From Paracoccaceae bacterium (lineage in GTDB: Bacteria > Pseudomonadota > Alphaproteobacteria > Rhodobacterales > Rhodobacteraceae), in contig JAIXZY010000049.1 of the NCBI GenBank assembly GCA_027489355.1, positions 222,014 to 286,013 on the forward strand: a DNA stretch of 64,000 nt. The letters run 5' to 3'. The notes under the pieces are model-generated. The model had not been told where the DNA came from, searched no databases, and saw only the letters and a program-made list of their open reading frames with translations. The translations under genes and the position numbers were made by a program. Position 1 is the first letter of the stretch. Every line of letters starts with the position of its first letter. Of the stretch, positions 23,058 to 31,769 are shown in pieces.

Positions 23058-24638
23058 ATGACACAGCATCCTAGGTCCGGGCAGGTTCAAGGCCTGCCTC
23101 TCGCGAACGCCGGTCAGGGACGGGCCGTGGTGATCGGCGCGGGGCTGGGCGGTTTGGCCTCGGCCATGCGGCTGGGGGCCAAGGGTTGGCAGGTCACGGT
23201 GGTGGACCGGCTGGAGCGGCCGGGCGGGCGGGGGTCTTCGATCACGCGAGGAGGGCATCGGTTCGACCTGGGGCCGACCATCGTGACGGTGCCGCAGACG
23301 CTGCGGGAGCTCTGGGCGGTTTGCGGGCGGGACTTCGACCGGGACGTGCGGCTGGTGCCGATGGACCCCTACTACAAGATCCTTTGGCAGGACGGGTCGA
23401 GCTTCACCATGGGTCCTGGCGATGCGCGGATGGAGGCCGAGGTGGCTCGGCTTTCCCCCGGCGATCTGCCGGGGTTCCGCAAGTTCCTGAAGGATGCCGA
23501 GGCGCGCTACTGGTTCGGGTTCGAGGACCTGGGGCGGCGGTCGATGCACAAGCTGGTGGACCTGATCAAGGTCCTGCCGAAGTTCGCGATGATGCGGGCG
23601 GACCGGTCGGTTTACGCTCATGCCGCCCGGCGGGTGAAGGATGAGCGGCTGCGGTTCGCTTTGTCGTTCCATCCGTTGTTCATCGGGGGCGATCCGTTCC
23701 ATGTGACCTCGATGTATGCGCTCGTCAGCCACCTGGAGCGGGCCTTCGGGGTCCACTATGCGATGGGCGGCGTGCAGGCGATTGCCGAGGCGATGGCTGG
23801 CGTGGTGAAGGACCAGGGCGGGGTCGTCGTGCAGGGGGTGGAGGCGGACGAGGTGCTGGTCTCGGGCGGACGCGCATCGGGGGTGAAGCTGGCCGACGGG
23901 CGGGTTCTGTCGGCCGAGGTCGTGGTGTCGAACGCGGATCCGGCGACGACCTATACGCGGCTTCTGCGGAAGCAGCCGGTGAAGCGCTGGACGGCGCCCA
24001 AGCTGATGCGGTCGCGTTGGTCGATGAGCCTGTTCGTCTGGTATTTCGGGACCAGGGGGACGAAGGGGATGTGGCCGGAGGTGGGGCATCACTCCATCGT
24101 CGTGGGGCCCAGGTATCGCGAGCATATCCGGGACATCTTCCAGACGGGTGTACTGGCGGATGACATGAGTTTGTATGTCCACCGTCCCTCGGTGACGGAC
24201 CCCTCGGTCGCGCCTGCGGGGGATGACACGTTCTATGTACTTTCGCCGGTGCCGCATCTGGGACACAAGAACGGGGTGGACTGGGCGGTGGAGGCCGAGC
24301 CTTACCGGCAGAAGATGCTGAAGGTGCTGGAGGAGCGGCTGTTGCCGGGGCTTTCGGGCCGGGTGTCGGAGGGCCTGGTGTTCACGCCCGAGACCTTCCG
24401 CGACCGGTATCTGTCGCCGCATGGGGCGGGGTTTTCGTTGGAGCCGCGCATCCTGCAATCGGCTTGGTTCCGGCCGCACAACGTGTCGGAGGAGGTGCCG
24501 GGGCTGTACCTTGCGGGGGCCGGGACGCATCCGGGGGCCGGGGTGCCGGGGGTGATCGGGACGGCGGAGGTGCTGGCCCAGCTGGTGCCGGATGCCTCGG
24601 TTCGCGTTCAGCCCGCGTTGCGGATGGCGGCGGAATGA
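23058..24638 (+). CDS. crtI: Phytoene desaturase
   Basis: FAD-dependent desaturase that converts phytoene to neurosporene (three steps) in the spheroidene pathway. The 526-aa protein has the N-terminal dinucleotide motif VVIGAGLGGLASAMRLGAKG at about residues 24-43 and the bacterial phytoene desaturase signature near the C-terminus (GLYLAGAGTHPGAGVPGVIG). I chose ATG 23058 (MTQHPRSGQV) by family similarity; its ribosome-binding site is weak. The stop overlaps the crtB start (ATGA). Confidence 0.95.
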   Translation: MTQHPRSGQVQGLPLANAGQGRAVVIGAGLGGLASAMRLGAKGWQVTVVDRLERPGGRGSSITRGGHRFDLGPTIVTVPQTLRELWAVCGRDFDRDVRLVPMDPYYKILWQDGSSFTMGPGDARMEAEVARLSPGDLPGFRKFLKDAEARYWFGFEDLGRRSMHKLVDLIKVLPKFAMMRADRSVYAHAARRVKDERLRFALSFHPLFIGGDPFHVTSMYALVSHLERAFGVHYAMGGVQAIAEAMAGVVKDQGGVVVQGVEADEVLVSGGRASGVKLADGRVLSAEVVVSNADPATTYTRLLRKQPVKRWTAPKLMRSRWSMSLFVWYFGTRGTKGMWPEVGHHSIVVGPRYREHIRDIFQTGVLADDMSLYVHRPSVTDPSVAPAGDDTFYVLSPVPHLGHKNGVDWAVEAEPYRQKMLKVLEERLLPGLSGRVSEGLVFTPETFRDRYLSPHGAGFSLEPRILQSAWFRPHNVSEEVPGLYLAGAGTHPGAGVPGVIGTAEVLAQLVPDASVRVQPALRMAAE

Positions 24639-25642
24639 TCGCGGCGGAGGATATGGCGGCCTGCCGGGCGATGATCCGGACGGGGAGCCTGTCGTTCCAT
24701 GCGGCCTCGCGCTTGTTGCCTGCGCGGGTGCGGGACCCGGCCTTGGCGCTGTATGCGTTCTGCCGGGTGGCGGATGATGATGTGGACGAGGGTTTGGACA
24801 AGGCCCATGCGGTCTTGCGGCTGCGGGAGCGGTTGGACCGGATCTATGCCGGAGCGCCGGAGCCAAGGCCTTCGGACCGGGCGTTTGCGGCCGTGGTGCA
24901 GGACTTCGACATGCCGCGGGCGCTGCCGGATGCGCTGTTGGAGGGGCTCGCCTGGGACGCGATGGGTCGGCGGTATGACACGCTGTCGGACCTGCATGGC
25001 TATAGCGCGCGGGTGGCGTCGAGCGTGGGCGTGATGATGTGCGTGCTGATGCGGGTGCGCTATCCGGATGCGCTGGCGCGGGCGGCGGACCTGGGGTTGG
25101 CGATGCAGCTGACCAACATCGCGCGAGATGTGGGCGAGGACGCACGGGCGGGGCGGTTGTTCCTGCCGCTGGACTGGCTGGCGGAGGCGGGGATCGATGT
25201 GGAGCGATTCCTGGCGGACCCCCGGCCCTCGGCCGCGCTGGCCGGTGTGGTGCGGCGGCTTCTGGGCGTGGCGGATGACCTCTACCGGCGGGCCTCGGCC
25301 GGGGTGGCGGCGCTGCCTGCGGACTGTCGGCTGGGGATCGCTGCGGCGCGGCACATCTATGCGGCGATTGGCGATGAGGTCGCGCGGGCGGGGCATGACA
25401 GCGTGACACGGCGGGCGCGGACCTCGCGTGGGCAGAAGCTGGTCTTGATGGGCCAGGCGCTGGCGGCCTCGGCCCTGACGCATGTGATGCCACAACCGGC
25501 GCAGCTCCATGCGCGACCGGTGCCAGAGGTGGCCTTCCTGGTTGAGGCGGCGGGCCAGCGCTCGGCCAGGCAGCAACGGTCCGAGACGCTGCTGGCGATC
25601 CTCGCCCAGCTGGAAGCGCGGGACAGGCGCGGGGCGGTCTGA
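24635..25642 (+). CDS. crtB: Phytoene synthase
   Basis: Condenses two geranylgeranyl diphosphates to phytoene. The 335-aa protein has both aspartate-rich motifs, DDDVDEG (about residues 47-53) and NIARDVGED (about 161-169). ATG 24635 (MIAAEDMAACRA) overlaps the crtI stop by 4 bp. tspO follows after 56 bp and probably belongs to the same transcript. Confidence 0.96.
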   Translation: MIAAEDMAACRAMIRTGSLSFHAASRLLPARVRDPALALYAFCRVADDDVDEGLDKAHAVLRLRERLDRIYAGAPEPRPSDRAFAAVVQDFDMPRALPDALLEGLAWDAMGRRYDTLSDLHGYSARVASSVGVMMCVLMRVRYPDALARAADLGLAMQLTNIARDVGEDARAGRLFLPLDWLAEAGIDVERFLADPRPSAALAGVVRRLLGVADDLYRRASAGVAALPADCRLGIAAARHIYAAIGDEVARAGHDSVTRRARTSRGQKLVLMGQALAASALTHVMPQPAQLHARPVPEVAFLVEAAGQRSARQQRSETLLAILAQLEARDRRGAV

Positions 25643-25698
25643 CGGGAACTCTGCCCGCCGCGCTGGCGTTTGGCCCGCGCAGTGGCTAAGGTGGCTTC

Positions 25699-26187
25699 AT
25701 GGATATCTGGGTTCTGTTGATCTTCCTGCTTGCCACCGGCCCCTCGGCGGCCACCGGCGCGATGTTCCAGCCGGGCGACTGGTACCGTGGGCTGGCAAAG
25801 CCGTCGTGGACGCCGCCAAGCTGGGTCTTTCCGGTGGTCTGGACGACACTTTACATCTGCATGTCGCTGGCCGCCGAGCGGGTGGCGCGGCACTCTGGCG
25901 TGTCTGCTTCGGTCGGGGCGGCGCTTGGGCTTTACGCGCTGCAGCTGGGGCTGAACATCCTGTGGACCCCCGTCTTTTTCGGCTTGAAGCGTATCCGTGC
26001 CGGAATGGTCGTGCTGGCGATGCTCTGGCTGGCGGTGGCGGCAACGCTGGTTGCGTTCTGGCGCGTGGATTGGGTGGCGGGGCTTCTGTTCGTGCCTTAC
26101 CTGCTGTGGGTCAGCACTGCCGCGGCGCTGAACTGGTCGGTGATGCAGCTGAACGCCGACCAGGCGAAGGGGCCGGCAGCACTGTAA
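25699..26187 (+). CDS. tspO: TspO tryptophan-rich sensory protein
   Basis: Outer-membrane or membrane-embedded tetrapyrrole-binding protein with five helices, formerly crtK. In R. sphaeroides TspO modulates photosynthesis gene expression in response to oxygen, apparently by tetrapyrrole export or turnover. The 162-aa protein has the family pattern KPSWTPPSWVFPVVWTTLY (residues 34-52), WTPVFFG and WVSTAAALNWSVMQLN. It lies after crtB without its own PpsR site and converges with crtC. Confidence 0.95.
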   Translation: MDIWVLLIFLLATGPSAATGAMFQPGDWYRGLAKPSWTPPSWVFPVVWTTLYICMSLAAERVARHSGVSASVGAALGLYALQLGLNILWTPVFFGLKRIRAGMVVLAMLWLAVAATLVAFWRVDWVAGLLFVPYLLWVSTAAALNWSVMQLNADQAKGPAAL

Positions 26188-26193
26188 ACCCGT

Positions 26194-26213
26194 CCCTCTC
26201 CCGCGCGGGGAGG
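26194..26213. terminator. Hairpin between convergent tspO and crtC
   Basis: CCCTCTCCCGC pairs with GCGGGGAGG with one bulge, filling the 29-bp gap between the two stop codons. It probably ends both transcripts. There is no T-run, so efficiency is uncertain. Confidence 0.55.
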
Positions 26214-26216
26214 TGC

Positions 26217-27050
26217 CTATGGCCAGCGCGCGCGGCGGGGGACCCTGACGGCGAGCATCGGCTTCAGAAGCGGCTGGCGGAAGCGGGTGAGGTCGAGGGC
26301 CTCATGCATGCCGATTGTCTTCTCGCCGTCGATCTGCGTTTCCACCAGGGCGCGGGAGTAGAACGGGGCTTCGAGCAGCGACAGGTGCGGGCGGGGAATG
26401 GTCCCCGGATCGGCGCGGGTTTCGCGGCGGACGGCCCAGGGGTTGCGGCGGAAGCGGGCGCGGGGCGGGGCGGAGGTTTTCCGGACCTGGCCGTCGGGGG
26501 TGATCTCGACCGCAAGGCTGAAGGGACGGCCATCGCGAAGTTCGGCGTCGTAGAAGCACATGGCGCGGTCGCGCAGGGGGTATCGGCCCCAGGTCCAGAA
26601 GGTGAAGTCAGTCTCCAGGGCGCGGGTGCCGAAGTTGGCGTCGAAATAGCCGTGGCCTTTCCACTGGTGGCCCTGCGTCAGGTCGACCTCGATGTCCGCG
26701 ATGGGGGCGAAAGGGCGCCAGAGGTGGGCTGCGTCGGGGGTCAGGAGGACCTCGGTTTCTGTGACTGCGCGGGGGGTCAGGGTGATGCGGCCGCGAACCG
26801 GCGTCACCATGGGCGGGGCGCCCCATTCGTTGACCTCGATGATGAGCTGGCGGCCGGTCCACGTGACGTTGGAGGGGCCGATTTGCAGCCGCTCGGGGGA
26901 TTGCCTGAGGGCTTGGCGGCCCCGGTCGGTCATGGTGAAGCGGCCATTGAGGCCGGAGGTCACGACGTTGAGGCAGCAGTGGTTCTGCGGCTCGCGGCGG
27001 CCGGACCATTTGTACCAGGGCGAGAAGACCGAGCCGATGAAGGCAATCAC
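26217..27050 (-). CDS. crtC: Carotenoid 1,2-hydratase (hydroxyneurosporene synthase), start uncertain
   Basis: Hydrates the C1-C2 end of neurosporene, opening the spheroidene branch. From GTG 27050 the product is 277 aa, beginning VIAFIGSVFSPWYKWSG and ending RVPRRARWP, with HGYFDANFGTRALE in the middle. This GTG overlaps the crtD stop (GTGA), the usual coupling style here. However, the same frame upstream still encodes GPDGYAWWYVDGISQDG, which looks like the conserved N-terminus of CrtC, and no ATG, GTG or TTG stands before PDFSLP (about 27137). Either a rare start is used or the GTG form is the true protein. Confidence 0.88.
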   Translation of the reverse strand: MIAFIGSVFSPWYKWSGRREPQNHCCLNVVTSGLNGRFTMTDRGRQALRQSPERLQIGPSNVTWTGRQLIIEVNEWGAPPMVTPVRGRITLTPRAVTETEVLLTPDAAHLWRPFAPIADIEVDLTQGHQWKGHGYFDANFGTRALETDFTFWTWGRYPLRDRAMCFYDAELRDGRPFSLAVEITPDGQVRKTSAPPRARFRRNPWAVRRETRADPGTIPRPHLSLLEAPFYSRALVETQIDGEKTIGMHEALDLTRFRQPLLKPMLAVRVPRRARWP

Positions 27051-28612
27051 CGAGACGGCTTTTGTGCCGTCCTGTGAGATGCCGTCGACATACCACCAGG
27101 CGTAACCATCCGGCCCGACGGGGAGGGAGAAGTCAGGTCCTGTAGCGCCTGTAAGGCGGCCTGCTTGCCGGAGAGTAGCGCCATCGGCACCCCCGCCCCC
27201 GGATGCACCCCGCCCCCCGCCAGATAGAGCCCCGGCAGGCTGGTCCGCGCCACCGGTCGCTGGAACGCCGCCAGCGCCCCTTCGGGCGAGGCGCCATAGA
27301 TCGCCCCTTGGGAGGCCGGGAACCGCTGCGCCAGGTCCCTGGGGCGGGTGAGGGCCTCCGGTCCCGGCGGGGGCGAGAAGGTCAGGCCCATCCGTGCCAA
27401 GTGCGGGAAGGTGAGATCGTGGCATGATGGGTCCTCGTTCGGGTGATCGGGGCGGTTGGGGGGGGCGTTCAGGATGATCTGGAAGCGTTCGGTGGGGGGT
27501 GTTGTTCCCTGTTCGCGGTCCTGGGCGTTGAGGTAAAGGGTCGGGCTTTGCGGCATATCGCCCCGGCCGATGGGACCGAATTCGGCCTGCGGGTCGGCGG
27601 TGAAGAAGAGGTTGTGGTGGAGGAGGTCTGGGGCTTTGGGGCCCTGGGGCGTGGCCGCGAAGGACCAGACCCAGGCGGAGAGGCTGGATTTGCCAGGCGG
27701 TTTCAGGGCGGTCTGGGCGGCTTCGCCGAGGAGGCCGTCGGTCAGCGCACGGGGGTCGCCGTTGAAGACGACGATGTCGGCGGGGTAGTGGCCCTGGTCG
27801 GTCTCGACATGGGCGACGCGGCCGGATTGGCGAGTGATGCGGTGGGCCTGCGTGGCGTAGTGGAAGCGGACGCCCAGGGTTTCGGCAGCGCGGGCGAGGG
27901 CGGCGGCGAGGGCCTGGATGCCGTCGGTGACGGCCCATACCCCCTGCGCCTCGGCCTGCCAGACGAGCGACAGGACGGCGGGGGTGTGCGCTGGGCGACC
28001 GCCGACATAGGTGGCGTAGCGGCCGAAGAGCTGGCGGAGGCGGGGGTCCTTGAAGAACTGGGTCAGCCAGCGATCAAGCGACATGCCGGGGAGGAGCGCG
28101 GGCCAGAGTCTGGGCTGGCGCAGGGTGGTGCGGGCGATGGCCGTCAGGTCGGGCTTTGCGGCGCGCATGACGGGGTGTTCGAAGGCGTCGTACAGCGCGC
28201 GGGCGGCGGCATCGAAACGGGTGAAGCCTTGCGCCTCTTGCGGGCCGGCGAAGGCGCGGATCGCGGCAATGTTGGCCTCGCGGTCGGGATAGAGGTCGAG
28301 GGGTCCGCTGTCAGGCCACCAGTGGCGGGCGAGGCGGGGGAGGCGGGTCACCTGGACCTCGGCCTCGGTCGAAGTGCCGCAGAGGGCGAAGAGGGCGTCG
28401 ACTTCGGATTTCAGGGTCAGCACGGTGGGGCCCATTGCGGCGGGCCCGGCCTCGGTCGCACGGGCGCAGGCCTTGCCGCCCGGCGTGTCGGCGCTTTCCA
28501 CGACGGTCACGCGGCAGCCCCCGGCGGCAAGGCGGATCGCGGCGGCAAGGCCCCCCATGCCGGCACCGATCACCACGGCGCGGGGCAGGTCTCTGCTGGC
28601 GGTGGAAGGCAT
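27047..28612 (-). CDS. crtD: 1-hydroxycarotenoid 3,4-desaturase (methoxyneurosporene dehydrogenase)
   Basis: FAD enzyme of the CrtI family that introduces the C3-C4 double bond in 1-hydroxy carotenoids. The 521-aa protein has the dinucleotide motif VVIGAGMGGLAAAIRLAAGG (about residues 13-32) and the C-terminal desaturase signature GLYLAGGGVHPGAGVPMALL. ATG 28612 is close to two tandem PpsR sites. The C-terminal 30 residues after this signature (TSPSPSGRMVTPGG onward) are read from DNA that also encodes the crtC N-terminal region in another frame. Confidence 0.94.
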   Translation of the reverse strand: MPSTASRDLPRAVVIGAGMGGLAAAIRLAAGGCRVTVVESADTPGGKACARATEAGPAAMGPTVLTLKSEVDALFALCGTSTEAEVQVTRLPRLARHWWPDSGPLDLYPDREANIAAIRAFAGPQEAQGFTRFDAAARALYDAFEHPVMRAAKPDLTAIARTTLRQPRLWPALLPGMSLDRWLTQFFKDPRLRQLFGRYATYVGGRPAHTPAVLSLVWQAEAQGVWAVTDGIQALAAALARAAETLGVRFHYATQAHRITRQSGRVAHVETDQGHYPADIVVFNGDPRALTDGLLGEAAQTALKPPGKSSLSAWVWSFAATPQGPKAPDLLHHNLFFTADPQAEFGPIGRGDMPQSPTLYLNAQDREQGTTPPTERFQIILNAPPNRPDHPNEDPSCHDLTFPHLARMGLTFSPPPGPEALTRPRDLAQRFPASQGAIYGASPEGALAAFQRPVARTSLPGLYLAGGGVHPGAGVPMALLSGKQAALQALQDLTSPSPSGRMVTPGGMSTASHRTAQKPSR

Positions 28613-28625
28613 CGCGGGCGGCCTA

Positions 28626-28643
28626 TGTCAGTTTTGGGTGACA
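28626..28643. promoter_or_regulatory. PpsR/CrtJ operator, first of tandem pair (crtD/crtE)
   Basis: TGTCAGTTTTGGGTGACA fits TGT-N12-ACA exactly. It lies 14 bp from the crtD start codon and its centre is 24 bp from the next site. Confidence 0.87.
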
Positions 28644-28649
28644 ACGTAG

Positions 28650-28667
28650 TGTAAATTCAAGTTTACA
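28650..28667. promoter_or_regulatory. PpsR/CrtJ operator, second of tandem pair (crtD/crtE)
   Basis: TGTAAATTCAAGTTTACA is an exact TGT-N12-ACA with near-perfect symmetry (TGTAAA/TTTACA). It is separated from the first site by 6 bp, close to the tandem spacing at which CrtJ binds cooperatively. Confidence 0.88.
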
Positions 28668-28732
28668 CATGCCGGTCGCAATGCCAAACTGAATCGACGG
28701 GCTTTCAGTGACTGGCCCTCAGGAGTGCGCCC

Positions 28733-29596
28733 ATGCCGTTCGCCGACCGTATCGAGAAGGCCCTGCATGACAGCCTTTCGCCCCTGAACCGCAAGGACGC
28801 TCCGCCCAAGCTGTCGGCGGCGATCCCCTATGCGGTCTTTCCCGGTGGCGCGCGGATCCGGCCGACGATCCTGCTGGCAGTTGCGACGGCCTGCGGCGAC
28901 GACCGGCCCGAGATCAGCACAGCGGCGGCAGTGGCGCTGGAGATGATCCATTGCGCAAGCCTGGTGCATGACGACCTGCCGGCGTTTGACGACGCGGACC
29001 TGCGGCGGGGCAAGCCCACGCTGCACCGGGCGTTCAGCGAACCGCTGGCGGTGCTGGCGGGCGATAGCCTGATTGTCCTTGCGTTCGAGGTGCTTGCACG
29101 GGCGGGCCATGCGGCGCCCGATCGGGCCCTGGCGCTGACCGGGGCCTTGGCACGGCATACCGGCGCGCCTTTTGGCATCTGCGCGGGGCAGGCTTGGGAA
29201 AGCGAGTCGAAGGTGGACCTGCTGGCCTATCACCGCGCCAAGACCGCGGCGCTGTTCGTCGCGGCGACCCAGATGGGGGCCGTGGCGGCGGGGCAGGAGG
29301 CGGAGCCCTGGGGTGAATTGGGCGACCGGATCGGGGCGGCGTTCCAGGTGGCGGACGATCTGAAGGACGCGCTTCTGACCAGCGACCAGACGGGCAAGCC
29401 GGCGGGGCAGGATGCGGCGCACTTGCGGCCCAATGCGGTGGCGCAGATGGGTGTCGAAGGCGCGATGGCCCATATGAAGGATATCCTGGCGGGGGCGATC
29501 GCCTCGATTCCCAGCTGTCCGGGTGAGGCGATGTTGGCCAATCTGGTCACGGCCTATGCCCGCAAGATGACCGTCCTGCCCGAGACCGCCAGGTGA
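28733..29596 (+). CDS. crtE: Geranylgeranyl diphosphate synthase
   Basis: Makes GGPP from FPP/IPP for carotenoids and the bacteriochlorophyll tail. The 287-aa trans-prenyltransferase has the first aspartate motif DDLPAFDDADLRRGKP (about residues 82-97) and the second QVADDLKD (about 205-212). ATG 28733 is the first gene after the divergent crtD/crtE operator pair. Its TGA overlaps the GTG start of crtF. Confidence 0.96.
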   Translation: MPFADRIEKALHDSLSPLNRKDAPPKLSAAIPYAVFPGGARIRPTILLAVATACGDDRPEISTAAAVALEMIHCASLVHDDLPAFDDADLRRGKPTLHRAFSEPLAVLAGDSLIVLAFEVLARAGHAAPDRALALTGALARHTGAPFGICAGQAWESESKVDLLAYHRAKTAALFVAATQMGAVAAGQEAEPWGELGDRIGAAFQVADDLKDALLTSDQTGKPAGQDAAHLRPNAVAQMGVEGAMAHMKDILAGAIASIPSCPGEAMLANLVTAYARKMTVLPETAR

Positions 29597-30705
29597 ACGC
29601 CGAGCCGCGCCCGCAGCCGCCGCGGCCCGAGGCGCTTGGGTTCCTCACCCGCCTTGCGCTGTCTCCGCGCTTTCACCGGCTGGCGTCTTGCATCCCTGGC
29701 CTGCGCTGGCAGGCGCGTCGCGAAGGGGCGGAGCTGTTTTCGATCCTGTCCGGCTTCGTCCAGTCGCAGGCGCTGGTGGCGCTGGTCGAGGGGCGCGTTC
29801 TGCATTTTTTGGCCTCGGGTCCGATGGAAACCGAGGACCTGTCGCGCCGTTGTGCCATTCCCCCCGCGCCGCTGGTGGTCCTCTTGCGGGCAGGGGCGGC
29901 TCTGAAGCTGCTGTCGGGGGATCGGCAGGGCCGCTGGCATCTCGCGCCTCGCGGGGCGGCGTTCCTGACCGTGCCGGGGCTGGAGCCGATGGTGCGGCAT
30001 CACCATGTGCTCTACCGCGATTTGTCTGATCCGCTTGCGTTTTTCCGGGGCCAGACCGAGACCGAGCTGGCCGGATTCTGGCCCTACGTCTTTGGCACGC
30101 TCGCGCAAGAGGATGCGGGACTGGCCGCGCGCTACAGCCGGTTGATGGCGGAAAGCCAGGTGCTCGTGGCCGAGGACACGCTGCGGCTGGTCGATCTGTC
30201 GCAGCGCAAGCATCTGCTGGACGTCGGCGGCGGCACTGGCGCCTTCCTGGCCGAGGTTGGCAAGGTGCATCCGAAGCTGAAGCTGTCGCTGTTTGATATG
30301 CCCGAAGTGCTGGCCGGGGTGCCTGCGGCGTTGCGCGTCCGATTGGGCCTGCATCCCGGAAGTTTCCGGACCGATCCGCTGCCGCAGGGAGCGGATACGG
30401 TCAGCCTGATCCGGGTGCTGTATGACCACGACGACGCCACCGTGGCGGCGCTGTTGACCAACGTTCATGCAGCCCTGCCGCCGGGCGGGATGATCCTGGT
30501 GTCCGAGCCGATGTCCGGCGGCGACAGGCCCGACCCCACTACTGACGTGTATTTCGCCATCTACACGCTGGCAATGCGGACCGGTCGGACCCGGTCGGCC
30601 ACGGAGATCGGGGAGCGGCTGCGTGCAACCGGTTTCACCGATGTGCGCCTGCGCAAGGGCGACCGGCCCTACGTGACCTCGGCCGTCACCGCCGTCCGCG
30701 GGTGA
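29593..30705 (+). CDS. crtF: Hydroxyneurosporene O-methyltransferase
   Basis: SAM-dependent methyltransferase that methylates the 1-hydroxy group of carotenoids to give methoxy spheroidene. The 370-aa protein shows an N-terminal dimerisation/winged-helix domain and the SAM motif LLDVGGGTGAFL at about residues 209-220. The start is GTG 29593, overlapping the crtE stop as GTGA. bchC follows after 128 bp with its own PpsR-controlled promoter, though read-through from crtEF into bchC is known in relatives. Confidence 0.94.
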   Translation: MNAEPRPQPPRPEALGFLTRLALSPRFHRLASCIPGLRWQARREGAELFSILSGFVQSQALVALVEGRVLHFLASGPMETEDLSRRCAIPPAPLVVLLRAGAALKLLSGDRQGRWHLAPRGAAFLTVPGLEPMVRHHHVLYRDLSDPLAFFRGQTETELAGFWPYVFGTLAQEDAGLAARYSRLMAESQVLVAEDTLRLVDLSQRKHLLDVGGGTGAFLAEVGKVHPKLKLSLFDMPEVLAGVPAALRVRLGLHPGSFRTDPLPQGADTVSLIRVLYDHDDATVAALLTNVHAALPPGGMILVSEPMSGGDRPDPTTDVYFAIYTLAMRTGRTRSATEIGERLRATGFTDVRLRKGDRPYVTSAVTAVRG

Positions 30706-30749
30706 AAACGCCACATCTTCGCCCGCGGTTCCCAGAGATGCCGAAAAAG

Positions 30750-30767
30750 TGTCCATTTAGTTTGACA
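30750..30767. promoter_or_regulatory. PpsR/CrtJ operator 1 (bchC), overlaps -35
   Basis: TGTCCATTTAGTTTGACA fits TGT-N12-ACA exactly; its end is the TTGACA -35 element of the proposed bchC promoter. Confidence 0.88.
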
Positions 30768-30789
30768 TATTAAACTGTCAGTCTAGACT
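30762..30789 (+). promoter_or_regulatory. Sigma-70-type promoter of bchC
   Basis: TTGACA (30762-30767), a 16-bp spacer and TAGACT (30784-30789). The -35 is perfect and the -10 matches TATAAT at four of six places. Both elements lie inside PpsR palindromes, which is the arrangement described for the R. capsulatus bchC promoter. Confidence 0.7.
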
Positions 30790-30793
30790 TACA
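30776..30793. promoter_or_regulatory. PpsR/CrtJ operator 2 (bchC), overlaps -10
   Basis: TGTCAGTCTAGACTTACA fits TGT-N12-ACA exactly. It lies 8 bp after the first site and covers the -10 element, 41 bp before the bchC start codon. Confidence 0.88.
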
Positions 30794-30833
30794 CAAAGCG
30801 CGGACGCCGTGCCCGATTCAGAAGGCCGAATAC

Positions 30834-31769
30834 GTGGACACCCATGCCGTCATCCTCTCCGGTCCCCGCTCCCTTCACCTGGGACAGGTAGGACTCAAGG
30901 CTCCGGCCAAAGGGGATGTGGTGGTCAAGGTCCGGCATTCGGGGATTTCCACCGGCACGGAGAAGCTGTTCTGGCAGGGCACGATGCCGCCCTTCCCGGG
31001 CATGGGCTATCCGCTGGTGCCGGGGTACGAGAGCTTCGGCGAGGTGGTGGAGAGTTGTGGCGAGACCGGGCTTTCGGTCGGCGACCATGTCTTCGTGCCG
31101 GGTGCGAACTGCTATGAAGGCGGGGTGCGCGGGCTGTTTGGCGGGGCCTCCGCCCTGCTGGTGACGCCGGCCGCGCGGGTGGCAAAGCTGGACGGCGGCT
31201 ATGGCGCGGAAGGTGCGCTTCTGGCGCTGGCCGCGACGGCCTATCACGCGCTGGCCGGTGGGGCGCTGCCGGACCTGATCGTCGGGCATGGGACCTTGGG
31301 CCGGTTGCTGGCGCGGATTGCGCTGGTTCTGGGTGCCCCGCCGACGGTGTGGGAAATCGACCCGGCGCGCCGTTTCGGTGCCGAAGGCTATGCCGTCATC
31401 GCGCCGGAGGATGATGCGCGCCGGGACTACCGGGTGATCTTCGATGCGTCCGGCGCCTCGGGGCTTCTGGATACGCTGGTGCCGCGCCTTGCGAGGGGCG
31501 GCGAGGTCGTCTTGTGCGGCTTCTATACGCAGTCGATCAGCTTCGCCTTCCCGCCCGCCTTCATGAAGGAGCTGCGGCTGCGGATTGCCAGTGAATGGCA
31601 GCCCGCCGACCTGGAGGCGACGCGTCGCCTGATGGATGAGGGTCGGCTGTCCCTGGACCGGCTGATCACGCACCGCGCCGTGGCTAGCGATGCCGGTGCG
31701 GCCTATGAGACCGCGTTCACCGACCCCAACTGCCTGAAAATGATTCTGGATTGGAGTGCCTCTGCATGA
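30834..31769 (+). CDS. bchC: 3-hydroxyethyl bacteriochlorophyllide a dehydrogenase
   Basis: Oxidises the C3 hydroxyethyl group to acetyl. The 311-aa protein belongs to the medium-chain dehydrogenase fold, with [13 protein letters not shown] near residue 37 and a simplified cofactor domain. It starts with GTG 30834 ([10 protein letters not shown]), preceded by GAAGG. The stop overlaps the bchX start (ATGA), and bchC heads a long unit through bchXYZ and puf to pufX. Confidence 0.95.
   Translation: MDTHAVILSGPRSLHLGQVGLKAPAKGDVVVKVRHSGISTGTEKLFWQGTMPPFPGMGYPLVPGYESFGEVVESCGETGLSVGDHVFVPGANCYEGGVRGLFGGASALLVTPAARVAKLDGGYGAEGALLALAATAYHALAGGALPDLIVGHGTLGRLLARIALVLGAPPTVWEIDPARRFGAEGYAVIAPEDDARRDYRVIFDASGASGLLDTLVPRLARGGEVVLCGFYTQSISFAFPPAFMKELRLRIASEWQPADLEATRRLMDEGRLSLDRLITHRAVASDAGAAYETAFTDPNCLKMILDWSASA

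Noticed and set aside
27051..27938. Long N-terminal extension of crtC (to 573 residues)
   Set aside because: Apart from about 30 residues next to the GTG it is only the shadow of crtD. The short conserved part is discussed as a finding.
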